18,062 bases of DNA from Paenibacillus sp. FSL H7-0331 (GTDB taxonomy: Bacteria > Bacillota > Bacilli > Paenibacillales > NBRC-103111). The stretch covers positions 1-18,062 of the forward strand of contig NZ_MRTH01000068.1 of NCBI RefSeq assembly GCF_001956045.1. The letters are read 5' to 3'. The position numbers and the translations under genes are program-made. Positions 7,152 to 13,807 of the stretch are shown in pieces (the first letter of the stretch is position 1; each line of letters starts with the position of its first letter). Under the pieces are notes generated by a model that saw only the letters and a list, made by a program, of their open reading frames with translations, was not told where the DNA came from and did no database searches.

Positions 7152-8108
7152 ATGAAAGTAACCGCACCAGAACTTCAGTTATTTGACGAGTTGAAGCCGG
7201 GGTTAACCTCGTTCTGTTATAGGATGCTAGGGTCTATCGATGACGCAGACGATGCCGTGCAGGAAACCTTCATCCGCGTCTGGCAAAGCTGGAGCTCCTT
7301 CCGACAGGAATCCTCGTTTAAAACGTGGGTCTATCGGATCGCTTCAAATATATGCCTGGACAAGCTAAGACAAACGAAGCGCCGCATTCGCCCCGTAGAC
7401 TTCTACGGCCCAGCGGAATCCATTGTCGAACCTCGCGAGACGCTGCCTGACTCATCTTGGATTTGGCCAGCCCCTGAATTTTCGAATAATCCGGAAGATA
7501 TTTTCATTCGTAAAGATACGCTGCATATCTGTTTTATTACACTTTTACAGCTCTTGCCTCCCCGTCAACGTGCGGTGATGATTCTGAAGGATGTATTCGA
7601 GTGGCCTTCTAAGCAGATCGCAGAGACGTTAGGCATGTCGTCGGCAGCGGTAAACAGCGCTCTGCAGAGAGCCAGAGATACGTTGGAGCGGGAACAACTC
7701 CGTTCCGATGAATTCAATAGGAGCGAAGAGGAACCTGATCAGGAATTGCTGTCGCGTTATGTGGAAGCCTTCGAGCAATTCGATATCCATGCCCTGGTTG
7801 CCTTGTTTCATGAAGAAGGTCGGATGTCTATGCCGCCTTTCCCTATGTGGGTGCACGGCAAGGACGATTTGTTCAAGTTCTTCACGCTTACGCGTTGGCA
7901 TTGCGAGGGATCCCGGTTTGTGCCGGTTACGGCGAATGGCGGTTTTCCTGCGTTAGCGCAGTATATGTGGAGCAGGGAAGAGAACGGCTTGGTCCCTTGG
8001 GGGATTCACCTCTTAGAAGTGAAAGACAACAAAGTATACCACGTCCAAAATTTCATCAATAGAAAATTATTTGCCCGTTTCGGACTTCCGGATCGATTGG
8101 ACCGATGA
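7152..8108 (+). CDS. ECF sigma factor with C-terminal SnoaL-like domain
   Basis: RNA polymerase sigma factor of 318 residues. Region 2 (about residues 16-75) carries SFCYRMLGSIDDADDAVQET and FKTWVYRIASNICLDKLR. Region 4 (about 135-185) carries LLPPRQRAVMILKDVFEWP and the helix-turn-helix IAETLGMSSAAVNSALQRAR. The remaining 120 residues form an NTF2/SnoaL-like extension with RMSMPPFPMWVHGKDDLFKF. This layout matches the long ECF sigma factors (ECF41/ECF56-like; TIGR02960 kind) in which the extension controls activity in place of a separate anti-sigma factor. The frame opens with GTG 7140, but ATG 7152 is preferred because AAGGGTGG at 7136-7143 is then correctly spaced. It heads an operon with SRPBCC and DoxX-like genes, which are probable targets or effectors. 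The inducing signal is unknown. Confidence 0.92.
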   Translation: MKVTAPELQLFDELKPGLTSFCYRMLGSIDDADDAVQETFIRVWQSWSSFRQESSFKTWVYRIASNICLDKLRQTKRRIRPVDFYGPAESIVEPRETLPDSSWIWPAPEFSNNPEDIFIRKDTLHICFITLLQLLPPRQRAVMILKDVFEWPSKQIAETLGMSSAAVNSALQRARDTLEREQLRSDEFNRSEEEPDQELLSRYVEAFEQFDIHALVALFHEEGRMSMPPFPMWVHGKDDLFKFFTLTRWHCEGSRFVPVTANGGFPALAQYMWSREENGLVPWGIHLLEVKDNKVYHVQNFINRKLFARFGLPDRLDR

Positions 8109-8170
8109 ATTTCGTCGATTGGCTTCGTCTATAGAAGTGAAAACTAAAAACAAGAGAGGTTGTTATTACA

Positions 8171-8599
8171 ATGGAAACGAATCAATCGACGAAAGTTACC
8201 GTGCAAGCAGTCGTTCAAGCACCAGTAGAGAAGGTATGGAGGTACTGGTCCGAGCCGGAACACATCACGAAGTGGAATCAAGCTTCGGAGTCGTGGCACG
8301 CACCTAAGGCGGAGAATGATCTGCGGGTTGGAGGCAAATTCCTTACCCGAATGGAAGCAAAAGACGGCAGCATGGGGTTTGACTTCTTTGGAACATACGA
8401 CGTCGTGAAGCTGCATGAGCAGATTTCATACACAATGGAAGACGGGAGAACGGTTGAGATCTCCTTCCTGAATCAAGGAAACGAAACCAAGGTGATTGAA
8501 ATATTTGACGCGGAAAGCACGCATTCCATAGAAATGCAACAGGCGGGATGGCAGGCGATTTTGGATAATTTCAAGAAATATACGGAGGAATCCCGATGA
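8171..8599 (+). CDS. SRPBCC / AHSA1-START domain protein
   Basis: A 142-residue cytoplasmic protein with the Bet v1/START-like fold of the AHSA1 family (YndB-like). Seen in the sequence: VQAVVQAPVEKVWRYWSEPE, HITKWNQASESWHAPKAEND, LRVGGKFLTRMEAKDGSMGF and the closing QQAGWQAILDNFKKYTEE, all typical positions for this family. Members bind hydrophobic ligands; the substrate is not known. The ribosome binding site is GAGAGG at 8154-8159. The gene follows the sigma factor by 62 bases and its TGA overlaps the ATG of the DoxX-like gene by four bases, so the three are very likely one transcript. Confidence 0.9.
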   Translation: METNQSTKVTVQAVVQAPVEKVWRYWSEPEHITKWNQASESWHAPKAENDLRVGGKFLTRMEAKDGSMGFDFFGTYDVVKLHEQISYTMEDGRTVEISFLNQGNETKVIEIFDAESTHSIEMQQAGWQAILDNFKKYTEESR

Positions 8600-9021
8600 T
8601 CGAGACGAATATGAAAACGAGGACACCGCCAGTAAAAGAAATCTCTAATGCGAGGCTATGGACAGCGCGTGCCATGAGAGGGATTGTCATTCTGTTCATG
8701 CTGTTCGATGGGATCGGGAAATTCACCAAGCCCGTACCAGTGGTAGAAGGCGCGGTCACGCTCGGATTCGCGGAGCACCACCTTGTAACGTTGGGCGTAT
8801 TAGTATTGCTCTGCACTGTCCTGTATGCCATTCCGCGAACTTGGTTCCTGGGGGCGCTACTGCTCACGGGTTACTTAGGAGGCGCGGTGGCTACACATCT
8901 CAGGTTGGATAATCCGTTGTGGTCTCATCTGCTGTTTCCCGTCTATGTCGCCATACTGGCTTGGGGGGCGCTGTGGCTGGTCGATCGAAGATTGCGCAAT
9001 CTTCTCTGGGAACGCGAATAA
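8596..9021 (+). CDS. DoxX-like membrane protein
   Basis: A 141-residue integral membrane protein with four predicted helices, matching the DoxX-like family. Key stretches are RAMRGIVILFMLFDGIGKF, VTLGVLVLLCTVLYAIPRTW, LGALLLTGYLGGAVATHLR and VYVAILAWGALWLVDRRLR. The YLGGAVATHLR motif and the final arginine-rich end are typical. The ATG overlaps the stop of the SRPBCC gene (ATGA). A strong terminator follows 10 bases after the stop. DoxX-like proteins are often encoded beside SRPBCC proteins and ECF sigma factors. A role in redox or membrane stress is plausible but unproven. Confidence 0.9.
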   Translation: MIETNMKTRTPPVKEISNARLWTARAMRGIVILFMLFDGIGKFTKPVPVVEGAVTLGFAEHHLVTLGVLVLLCTVLYAIPRTWFLGALLLTGYLGGAVATHLRLDNPLWSHLLFPVYVAILAWGALWLVDRRLRNLLWERE

Positions 9022-9031
9022 TATATATACT

Positions 9032-9061
9032 GCCGCCGAGGAAAAAAACGGCGGCTTTTTT
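9032..9061 (+). terminator. rho-independent terminator of the sigma-SRPBCC-DoxX operon
   Basis: GCCGCCG (9032-9038) pairs with CGGCGGC (9049-9055) across a 10-base A-rich loop, followed by TTTTTT. It lies directly after the DoxX-like stop. Confidence 0.9.
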
Positions 9062-9189
9062 GTTGCGTCGCTACGGGATTAGCCCCATCAGGAGGCTGCC
9101 GCCTTTTTCAATCGGTTGGCTTTGCTGTGTTGACAGGTTTTGAATTTCACCATGAGAGTAGATACTATAGGATTGCAGCCCCATTAAGT

Positions 9190-9291
9190 TAACGGAGACT
9201 ATAGCTCAATAAACAACTAAGATACGGCTGCTGGCATAGATCGGCAGTCGCGTTGTGCTAACTGGCAGAATAGCTGATGAGGGTATATGCA
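9190..9291. repeat. dispersed hairpin repeat, copy 2
   Basis: AACGGAGACTATAGCTCAAT (9191-9210), then an imperfect hairpin region GGCTGCTGGCATAGATCGGC, then CTAACTGGCAGAATAGCTGA. The same order of modules as at 9581-9670: block, GGCAT.GATCGGC hairpin, block. The rest of 9062-9347 shows no gene. Confidence 0.5.
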
Positions 9292-9347
9292 ACTATTTCC
9301 AGAAAATAGCGTCCTTATAATTATCAACAAAAGGAGGCGTTATATTA

Positions 9348-9598
9348 TTGAAAAAACTAATATGGGTTGTTCCACTCTTTGGGATGTATGTTGTTTATGA
9401 AGGAATTGTAGTTTTGTTAACCCAGGTTCGTGGGGAAGCAATATATGAGCTAGGATGCTTATACCTGCCACTACTCCCTCACTTATAACCCACGGTTCTA
9501 TATTTGTTCTTGCTGGTATAGCTCTAATTTGTGTTCCTTTTATATTAAGAAAACTTGGCTTTAATAAAGCCGCTTCATTCAACGGGTACGTTAGTTGA
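9348..9598 (+). pseudogene. small membrane protein, frameshifted
   Basis: Starts at TTG 9348 with an excellent AAGGAGG ribosome binding site at 9331-9337. The first frame reads MKKLIWVVPLFGMYVVYEGI and a further 27 residues, then stops at 9486. Another frame takes over near 9450 with ATTPSLITHGSIFVLAGIAL and VPFILRKLGFNKAA up to TGA 9596. Joined, the two pieces give a protein of about 83 residues with two membrane helices, one in each half, and a basic C-terminus. The natural join suggests a single indel in a formerly intact gene. The family is not recognised. A terminator follows at 9612-9640. Confidence 0.6.
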
Positions 9599-9670
9599 AT
9601 AATGTAACCGCAGCAGCTGGGCATGGATCGGCTGCTTTTTCGTTACGCTCCGGCAGAATAACGCAATGGG
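9581..9670. repeat. dispersed hairpin repeat, copy 3
   Basis: AACGGGTACGTTAGTTGAAT (9581-9600), hairpin 9612-9636 containing GGCATGGATCGGCTGC, then CGGCAGAATAACGCAATG (9651-9668). It overlaps the end of the frameshifted membrane-protein gene and supplies its terminator. Confidence 0.65.
9612..9640 (+). terminator. rho-independent terminator
   Basis: AGCAGC (9612-9617) pairs with GCTGCT (9631-9636), and TTTTT is completed by 9640. It is carried by repeat copy 3. Confidence 0.65.
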
Positions 9671-9703
9671 GCCACAGTCGAAATAAAGGAACAGAATTGC
9701 TCG

Positions 9704-10043
9704 ATTAACGACACCCATTGCCATCATGCGGGAGGCATTGCGTCATCTGGACCGGCTATTATCCGAGTCAGCCGGCGTTTCCGATTTTCCCGCGCGGTTC
9801 GCCGGAGATGAATTCGTTGTACTGACATGTGATCGCCCCAGGTGAGCAGCCTCATCACGATCCTTGAGGATACGCTGTCCGCGAACCTGCTTCGGCTTGA
9901 AGACGGGAACAAGCTGTCGATTACCGTAAGTATCGGAGCTAGCCATTATCCGGAAGACGGAGCAAATGCCGATGAGCTCTATAAGAGAGCGGATTAACGC
10001 ATGTATCGGATGAAGAAAGATGCTATGCCGAATACGAAAAAAA
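9704..10043 (+). pseudogene. GGDEF-domain (diguanylate cyclase) remnant
   Basis: Broken GGDEF domain. INDTHCHHAG (from 9704) matches the domain's IND-GH-AGD motif. After a frameshift, ALRHLDRLL and FPARFAGDEFVVLTCDRP carry the active-site loop, here AGDEF where GGDEF is usual. After a second frameshift near 9840, ITVSIGASHYPEDGANADEL and YKRAD follow; then comes an in-frame TAA at 9995, and the normal continuation RMYRMKKDA is still readable beyond it. Two frameshifts plus a stop show long inactivity. Nothing upstream of the IND motif, such as a sensory domain, can be recognised. It abuts the terminator of the oppositely oriented map operon. Confidence 0.8.
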
Positions 10044-10068
10044 GAAGTCGACCATCTCGTTGGTCGGC
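10036..10068 (-). terminator. rho-independent terminator of the TetR-map operon
   Basis: Read on the minus strand, CGACCA pairs with TGGTCG (10061-10066 and 10049-10054), followed by TTCTTTTTTTC. It lies about 12 bases past the map stop. Confidence 0.75.
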
Positions 10069-10079
10069 CTCTAATTATT

Positions 10080-10826
10080 CTATTGCGCGGTCAGGATCTG
10101 TGGACCTTCAGCCGTGATGGCGATCGTATGCTCGTATTGGGCGGCGAGCTTGCGGTCCAGCGTCCGCGCGGTCCAGCCGTCCGCATCGATTGTCATGTAG
10201 TAGGTGCCTTCGGTGATCATGGGCTCGATCGTGAACACCATGCCTTCCTTGATGCGGAGGCCTTTACCGGGCTTGCCGACATGCATATAGTTCGGCGCCT
10301 CGTGCAGGTCCCGGCCGATGCCATGCGCGAGAAGGTCGCGCACGACGCCGAAGCCGTTCGATTCGGCATGCCGCTGGATCGCGCTCGTCACGTCGCCGAG
10401 CCGATTGCCGGGCTGCGCCTGCGCGATGCCGAGGTCAAGGCATTCCTTCGTGACGCGCATCAGCTTCTCGGCCGTCGACGAGATTTTCCCGACCGCATAG
10501 CTCCAGGCCGAATCGCCGAGCCAGCCGTCGAGCTCCGCGACCGTGTCAATCGTAACGATATCGCCTTCCTCAAGTGGCTTATCGCTAGGGAAGCCATGCG
10601 CGATCACGTCGTTGACGGAGGCGCAGGTCGCATATTGATAGCCATTGTAACCCTTCGTGTAAGGCTTGGCGCCGTGCTTCAAGATAATGTCCTCGAAGAT
10701 GCGCTCAATCTCGTTCGTCGTGATGCCCGGTTGGATGAGCGGGGCGATTGTGCGATGGCATTCGGCCACCACTTGGCATGCCTTGCGGATGGCCTCGATT
10801 TCATGTTTGCTTTTTAAGATGACCAT
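10080..10826 (-). CDS. map: type I methionine aminopeptidase
   Basis: Removes the initiator methionine from nascent proteins in the cytoplasm, using a two-metal site. The 248-residue length is normal for the bacterial type I enzyme. All five metal ligands of the family are visible: the two aspartates in TIDTVAELDGWLGDSAWSYA, the histidine in HGIGRDLHEAPNYMH, the glutamate in VFTIEPM and the glutamate in AQYEHTIAI. The substrate-side histidine lies in NDVIAHGFP. The frame is open upstream inside the TetR gene, but ATG at 10826 matches the family start; GAAGGAG overlaps the end of the TetR gene. It lies 7 bases after the TetR stop, so the two are cotranscribed. It is probably an accessory paralog, because the housekeeping copy usually sits in the ribosomal-protein region. 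A second, dead copy lies at 12629-13004. Confidence 0.95.
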   Translation of the reverse strand: MVILKSKHEIEAIRKACQVVAECHRTIAPLIQPGITTNEIERIFEDIILKHGAKPYTKGYNGYQYATCASVNDVIAHGFPSDKPLEEGDIVTIDTVAELDGWLGDSAWSYAVGKISSTAEKLMRVTKECLDLGIAQAQPGNRLGDVTSAIQRHAESNGFGVVRDLLAHGIGRDLHEAPNYMHVGKPGKGLRIKEGMVFTIEPMITEGTYYMTIDADGWTARTLDRKLAAQYEHTIAITAEGPQILTAQ

Positions 10827-10833
10827 GTTCGTA

Positions 10834-11418
10834 TCAGTACTCCTTCGTAATGGCTTGTATCGCGAGCTCGGCGATTCGATCGATGTCCAGCCCGGAAGTG
10901 CCCGCATAGTAGTGCAGCCCGCAGCAGCCGACCAGCACGGCAAGCATATGGTCGACGCTGTCGTCTTCGCGTTGGGCGATCGATTGGAGCGGAACGTACA
11001 GCCGTTCCATGAATCGTCTCTTGGCGGCGTGCCGATCCTTCTCAGGCAAGCCTGCATAATGCTCCGCCGCCATCTTGTAGACGAGATATGCGCGGGCGTC
11101 CGACTGCCACAACCCGAGCAGCGCCTTGCAATACGTCAACAGCTGTCTGTCATCCGGGCTGCCGCCAAGGATGTTCGCCCATTCTGGCAGGGCTTGCTCG
11201 CATCGCTCGAAGCCGCTGCCCAGCACATCTTCTATCAATAAATGCCGATTGGGGTAATAATGGTACACCGTGCCGTAACCGAGCTCGGCCTCGCGGGCGA
11301 CGTCGCGAATATCAAAGCTGCCGCCCGTGTGGAAGTAGGCGCGCGCGGCGGCGTCCAGGATCTGTTCTCTGCGCTGCATGCGGATGATCTCATTTTGTTC
11401 TTTGGTACGGGGGCACAT
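10834..11418 (-). CDS. TetR-family transcriptional regulator
   Basis: Probable repressor of 194 residues. The N-terminal helix-turn-helix is clear: REQILDAAARAYFHTGG, FDIRDVAREAELGYGTVYHY then YPNRHLLIEDVL. The C-terminal ligand domain contains ALPEWANILGGSPDDRQLLT and HMLAVLVGCCGLHYYAG. The start at ATG 11418 is preferred over upstream codons because the family begins there and AAGGAGG lies 11 bases before it (11430-11436, minus strand). It is the first gene of a two-gene operon with the methionine aminopeptidase. It probably controls its own promoter and so also map, an unusual way to regulate this enzyme. The ligand is unknown. Confidence 0.92.
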   Translation of the reverse strand: MCPRTKEQNEIIRMQRREQILDAAARAYFHTGGSFDIRDVAREAELGYGTVYHYYPNRHLLIEDVLGSGFERCEQALPEWANILGGSPDDRQLLTYCKALLGLWQSDARAYLVYKMAAEHYAGLPEKDRHAAKRRFMERLYVPLQSIAQREDDSVDHMLAVLVGCCGLHYYAGTSGLDIDRIAELAIQAITKEY

Positions 11419-11466
11419 GGGCGCGTGAACCTCCTTATATAGACCTGCAAATTTGTCGATGTAAAG

Positions 11467-11495
11467 ATTGTAACGCATGGGGCGGAGATATGCAA
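11467..11495 (-). promoter_or_regulatory. putative promoter of the TetR-map operon
   Basis: On the minus strand, TTGCAT (11490-11495) and TACAAT (11467-11472) are separated by 17 bases. The -10 is good and the -35 weak. TGCAAATT occurs both here (11491-11498) and at 11446-11453 and could mark operator half-sites. Confidence 0.45.
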
Positions 11496-11555
11496 ATTAT
11501 CTGTTGGTGAAAAAAATAAAGGTCTTTAATTGAAAATAAAGTTCTTTAGTGAACT

Positions 11556-11649
11556 GAACACAGACCTCCAGGCAGGTAGTTGCGGAGGCGGTGGTGTTCT
11601 GGGAGTGGCGATCCGTGGTGATTTAGAATCACCGCGGTTTTTGTTTTTT
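11556..11649 (+). ncRNA. candidate structured RNA with terminator
   Basis: Nested pairing is visible: GAACAC (11556-11561) with GTGTTC (11594-11599), and inside it CCTCC (11565-11569) with GGAGG (11584-11588). A strong terminator follows at 11613-11649. No convincing coding frame or clear promoter is seen. It could be a small RNA or a type I antitoxin-like RNA. Confidence 0.3.
11613..11649 (+). terminator. strong rho-independent terminator
   Basis: CCGTGGTGATT (11613-11623) pairs with AATCACCGCGG (11627-11637) around TAG, with one G-U pair, followed by a T-rich tail (TTTTTGTTTTTT). No gene is seen immediately upstream, which is why a small RNA is suspected. Confidence 0.85.
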
Positions 11650-11741
11650 CGCAAGAAGAAGGAGATACATGGTAAAGTGGAGGAGGAGGGGCGCGCGGCG
11701 GTAGCAGCATTAACGAAGAACGATAATTGAACGTACCAAGG

Positions 11742-11771
11742 GAGCAGAGCGTTGCGACAACTGCTCTTTTT
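11742..11771 (+). terminator. rho-independent terminator
   Basis: GAGCAG (11742-11747) pairs with CTGCTC (11761-11766), then TTTTT. It lies 100 bases after the previous terminator. The interval holds only a dubious reading frame. Confidence 0.6.
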
Positions 11772-11911
11772 ATGCATTGAAGAAACGGGCAGATTACTTT
11801 GGAACAGGAAGGTAATATCTGATCAGGAAAGAATACATATAGGAATCAATGTTAAGATCTGATCGTGATTTTTATGGTTTAAATAATGAATACAACTGAG
11901 GAGGCCCCAGT

Positions 11912-12337
11912 ATGGACAGTAAAGTTGCGTTAATAGTAATTGATGTTCAGGTCGGAATCTTCCATGAAAACAATCCTGTACATAACGGTGATGAGATATT
12001 GAGGAACATAAAATTACTTATTGAATGAGCACATTCTTCTAACAGGCCAATCATCTATGTACAACATAACGCAGGACCTGGAAAACCATTGAAACATGGG
12101 ACTTCAGGGTGGGAAATCCATCCGGATATACTCACAGGAATACAAACTGAACTATGTATTGATACGACATGTCGTCGAGCACGAAGTCTAGGGTATGAGA
12201 TAACGGTTGCAAAAGACTCCCATAGTACATGGGTTAGAGGGGATTTGAGCGCTCAACAAATCATCGATCATCACAATAGTCTTCTTTGTTGGTTTGCTAA
12301 AGTAGAAGAAAGCAAAGACATTTTATCCACATCATGA
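11912..12337 (+). pseudogene. isochorismatase-family cysteine hydrolase, broken
   Basis: Reads in one frame from ATG 11912, with a good GAGGAGG ribosome binding site at 11898-11904, to TGA 12335, with one internal TGA at 12026. N-terminal SKVALIVIDVQVGIFHENNP holds the catalytic aspartate (VIDVQ). RPIIYVQHNAGPGKPLKHG and GWEIHPDI follow. Then IQTELCIDTTCRRARSLGYE holds the nucleophilic cysteine region, and DSHSTWVRGDLSAQQIIDHH and WFAKVEESKDIL close it. Between HPDILTG and IQTELC about 40 residues usually found in the family are missing, including the segment that carries the catalytic lysine. The internal TGA stands where ARSS-type arginine (CGA) is expected, so it looks like a CGA-to-TGA change. 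The missing lysine means that even readthrough would give no active enzyme. Confidence 0.85.
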
Positions 12338-12475
12338 GCTGCCGTGGATTCCGTCTGTGGCTTTATTACCCTAAATGGCAGGATTGTTGAATAAGAAAAA
12401 ATAAGGAATATAGGAACTTTGAATTGGCAAGAAATTTGTTGTTATATTTACTAAATGAGTAAATTTATCTTAAGC
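12338..12475. other. intergenic stretch, nothing recognised
   Basis: AT-rich sequence between the hydrolase pseudogene and repeat copy 4. No ribosome binding site, reading frame or hairpin stands out. Confidence 0.4.
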
Positions 12476-12540
12476 AACGGGTACGATAGTTCAATGAATT
12501 GAAACGGGAACTGCTTCTGCGGATCCCGTTTTAATTTTGA
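12475..12540. repeat. dispersed hairpin repeat, copy 4
   Basis: AACGGGTACGATAGTTCAAT (12476-12495) followed by a terminator-like hairpin at 12502-12531. The block differs from the copy at 9581 in only a few positions. Confidence 0.65.
12502..12536 (+). terminator. rho-independent terminator
   Basis: AAACGGGA (12502-12509) pairs with TCCCGTTT (12524-12531), followed by a T-rich tail. It is carried by repeat copy 4. Confidence 0.65.
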
Positions 12541-12545
12541 TTTTG

Positions 12546-12609
12546 GAAGCATATCTTTGCCGCAGGTACTTTGAAACATTTCCTTTCCGTTACGGCAAAG
12601 ATATGCTTC
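12546..12609. repeat. perfect 17-bp inverted repeat, 30-base spacer
   Basis: GAAGCATATCTTTGCCG (12546-12562) and its exact reverse complement (12593-12609) enclose 30 bases. No T-run follows, so it is not an obvious terminator. It stands right at the point where the map homology is cut off, and may be the footprint of a small mobile element or a recombination scar. Confidence 0.75.
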
Positions 12610-12628
12610 AAGCTTCATATACTATCAC

Positions 12629-13004
12629 TTGAACCGCCGGCTCGGCGACATAACGTCGGCGATTCAACAGCATGCGGAAGCAAATGGGTATTCGGTCGTA
12701 CGCGAATCTGCTGGCGAACAGGATCGGGCGGAGCCTGCACGAGGAGCCGAGCTACGAGCATATCGGCGTAACCGGCAAAGGCATTCGGTTACAGGAAGGC
12801 ATGGTGTTTACGATTGAACCGATGGTCAACGAAGGTACGTTCCGTATCACGACCGACGACGATCGGTGGACGGCGAGAACGGCCGACGGCAAGTTGTCGG
12901 CGCAATATGAGCATACGATCGCAGTCACGCCGGACGGACGGGAATGCGTCATTTTAGGAAATAAGTCGCCAACCCGGCCTGCTTGGCCTGACGAAAGTTC
13001 GTAA
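12629..13004 (+). pseudogene. methionine aminopeptidase paralog, C-terminal fragment
   Basis: Matches the second half of the intact map at 10080-10826. RRLGDITSAIQQHAEANGYS reads in one frame, then a shift near 12705 gives LLANRIGRSLHEEPSYEHIG, LQEGMVFTIEPMVNEGTF and QYEHTIAVTPDG in another. The intact copy has HGIG where this one has NRIG, so the metal-ligand histidine is also lost. The first half, with the two aspartate ligands, is absent. It lies on the opposite strand to the intact copy. The protein similarity is close but not identical, so it is an old paralog rather than a recent duplicate. Confidence 0.85.
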
Positions 13005-13256
13005 TCCGAAACGACGAAAAAGCGCTGAGTCCAGGGAAACTTTTTTTACATGGTTTGTAACTTTACCGATTTACGAAAAACCGCGTTGTTATTATGACTT
13101 TGGTACAGAAAGCAAGCAGAACTGAAAACAGTAAAGGAGCAGCCGTAGCTGCTCCTTTGACTTGCTCATGAAAATTCTTACATACTAAATGATTAATGAC
13201 TACAAATTGGAGTAGTTTCTACCATAAATTGAGGCCTCACTCACTTCAACTGTCCG
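13005..13256. other. intergenic stretch with one hairpin
   Basis: No gene seen. The only structure is the hairpin at 13133-13158, listed separately. Confidence 0.4.
13133..13158. terminator. hairpin, probable bidirectional terminator
   Basis: AAAGGAGCAGC (13133-13143) pairs perfectly with GCTGCTCCTTT (13148-13158) around CGTA. The T-runs are short on both strands. It sits between the convergent map fragment and the VOC gene. Confidence 0.55.
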
Positions 13257-13661
13257 TCAACGCCTACCGCTGAACCGTTTGATCGCTTCCTCGGTTACCG
13301 GCGCGAAGAGGTTAACCAGATTGCCGTCGGGATCGCGAAACAGCACAGCACGGTTCCCCCACGGCATCGTGGTTGGTTCCTTTACCCACTCGTCGACAAA
13401 CGGCTTCAAGCGCTCGTATTCGGCATCGACATCGTGGACGCGGAACTCGATGATGACAGTGTGATTGTCGGCCGCCACTGCGGAGCCAGCGCCGAACAGT
13501 TGCACCGTCTGGGAGTGGCCGATGGCCAGGGTGCACGATGGCACAACGAGTTCAGCAAAGACGGGCGCGGGGCGTTCCGCCGAAACACCCATGACTTTCT
13601 CATAGAACTCGACGAGACGATCCACGTCGTCGGTAATGATACGTACAGAAGCAAAATTCAC
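13257..13661 (-). CDS. VOC-family (glyoxalase/bleomycin-resistance fold) protein
   Basis: A 134-residue protein with two beta-alpha-beta-beta-beta half-modules. The first has NFASVRIITDDVDRLVEFYE and KVMGVSAE. The second has IIEFRVHDVDAEYERLKPFV, PWGNRAVLFRDPDGNLVNLF and ends with FSGRR. The PWG-R---F-DPDGN-V-LF signature is typical of VOC enzymes and binding proteins. The exact reaction or ligand cannot be told from sequence. The start is GTG 13661, because AGGAAGG lies about 10 bases upstream and the nearby ATG is out of frame. A palindromic operator lies just upstream at 13686-13705, and broken TetR genes lie on the same strand further up, so it was probably under TetR control. Confidence 0.88.
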   Translation of the reverse strand: MNFASVRIITDDVDRLVEFYEKVMGVSAERPAPVFAELVVPSCTLAIGHSQTVQLFGAGSAVAADNHTVIIEFRVHDVDAEYERLKPFVDEWVKEPTTMPWGNRAVLFRDPDGNLVNLFAPVTEEAIKRFSGRR

Positions 13662-13685
13662 GAGATACCATCCTTCCTATAATAA

Positions 13686-13705
13686 ATGATACAATACCGT
13701 ATCAT
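13686..13705. promoter_or_regulatory. palindromic operator upstream of the VOC gene
   Basis: ATGATAC (13686-13692) and GTATCAT (13699-13705) form a perfect inverted repeat with a 6-base centre. It begins 25 bases upstream of the GTG start, over the likely promoter. The size and symmetry suit a TetR-family repressor. A similar CCGTATCA half-site lies at 14595-14602. Confidence 0.55.
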
Positions 13706-13775
13706 ATCATTTTGGGCCAGAATACTTCGCATTTATCTCCCACTCCTTTATGTTTACTTACTCCGATTATAAAAG

Positions 13776-13807
13776 AACGCTACTGACAACAGTATGTCAG
13801 TAGCGTT
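13776..13807. terminator. perfect 13-bp hairpin, bidirectional terminator
   Basis: AACGCTACTGACA (13776-13788) pairs perfectly with TGTCAGTAGCGTT (13795-13807) across ACAGTA. It is followed by TTTT on the plus strand and preceded by AAAA, giving a T-run on the minus strand too. Confidence 0.75.

Noticed and set aside
9130..9168. Promoter TTGACA / TACTAT
   Set aside because: The spacing is 27 bases, far from 17, and no gene starts nearby.
10020..10817. Long plus-strand frame of 265 codons
   Set aside because: It is the antisense shadow of the map gene; its composition is arginine-rich and it has no ribosome binding site.
11530..11730. 66-codon frame across the terminator
   Set aside because: It reads straight through a strong hairpin terminator and has a low-complexity sequence; no ribosome binding site.
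12023..12031. In-frame TGA in the hydrolase as selenocysteine or recoding
   Set aside because: The family has no selenocysteine there, no SECIS-like hairpin follows, and the gene also lacks an internal segment.
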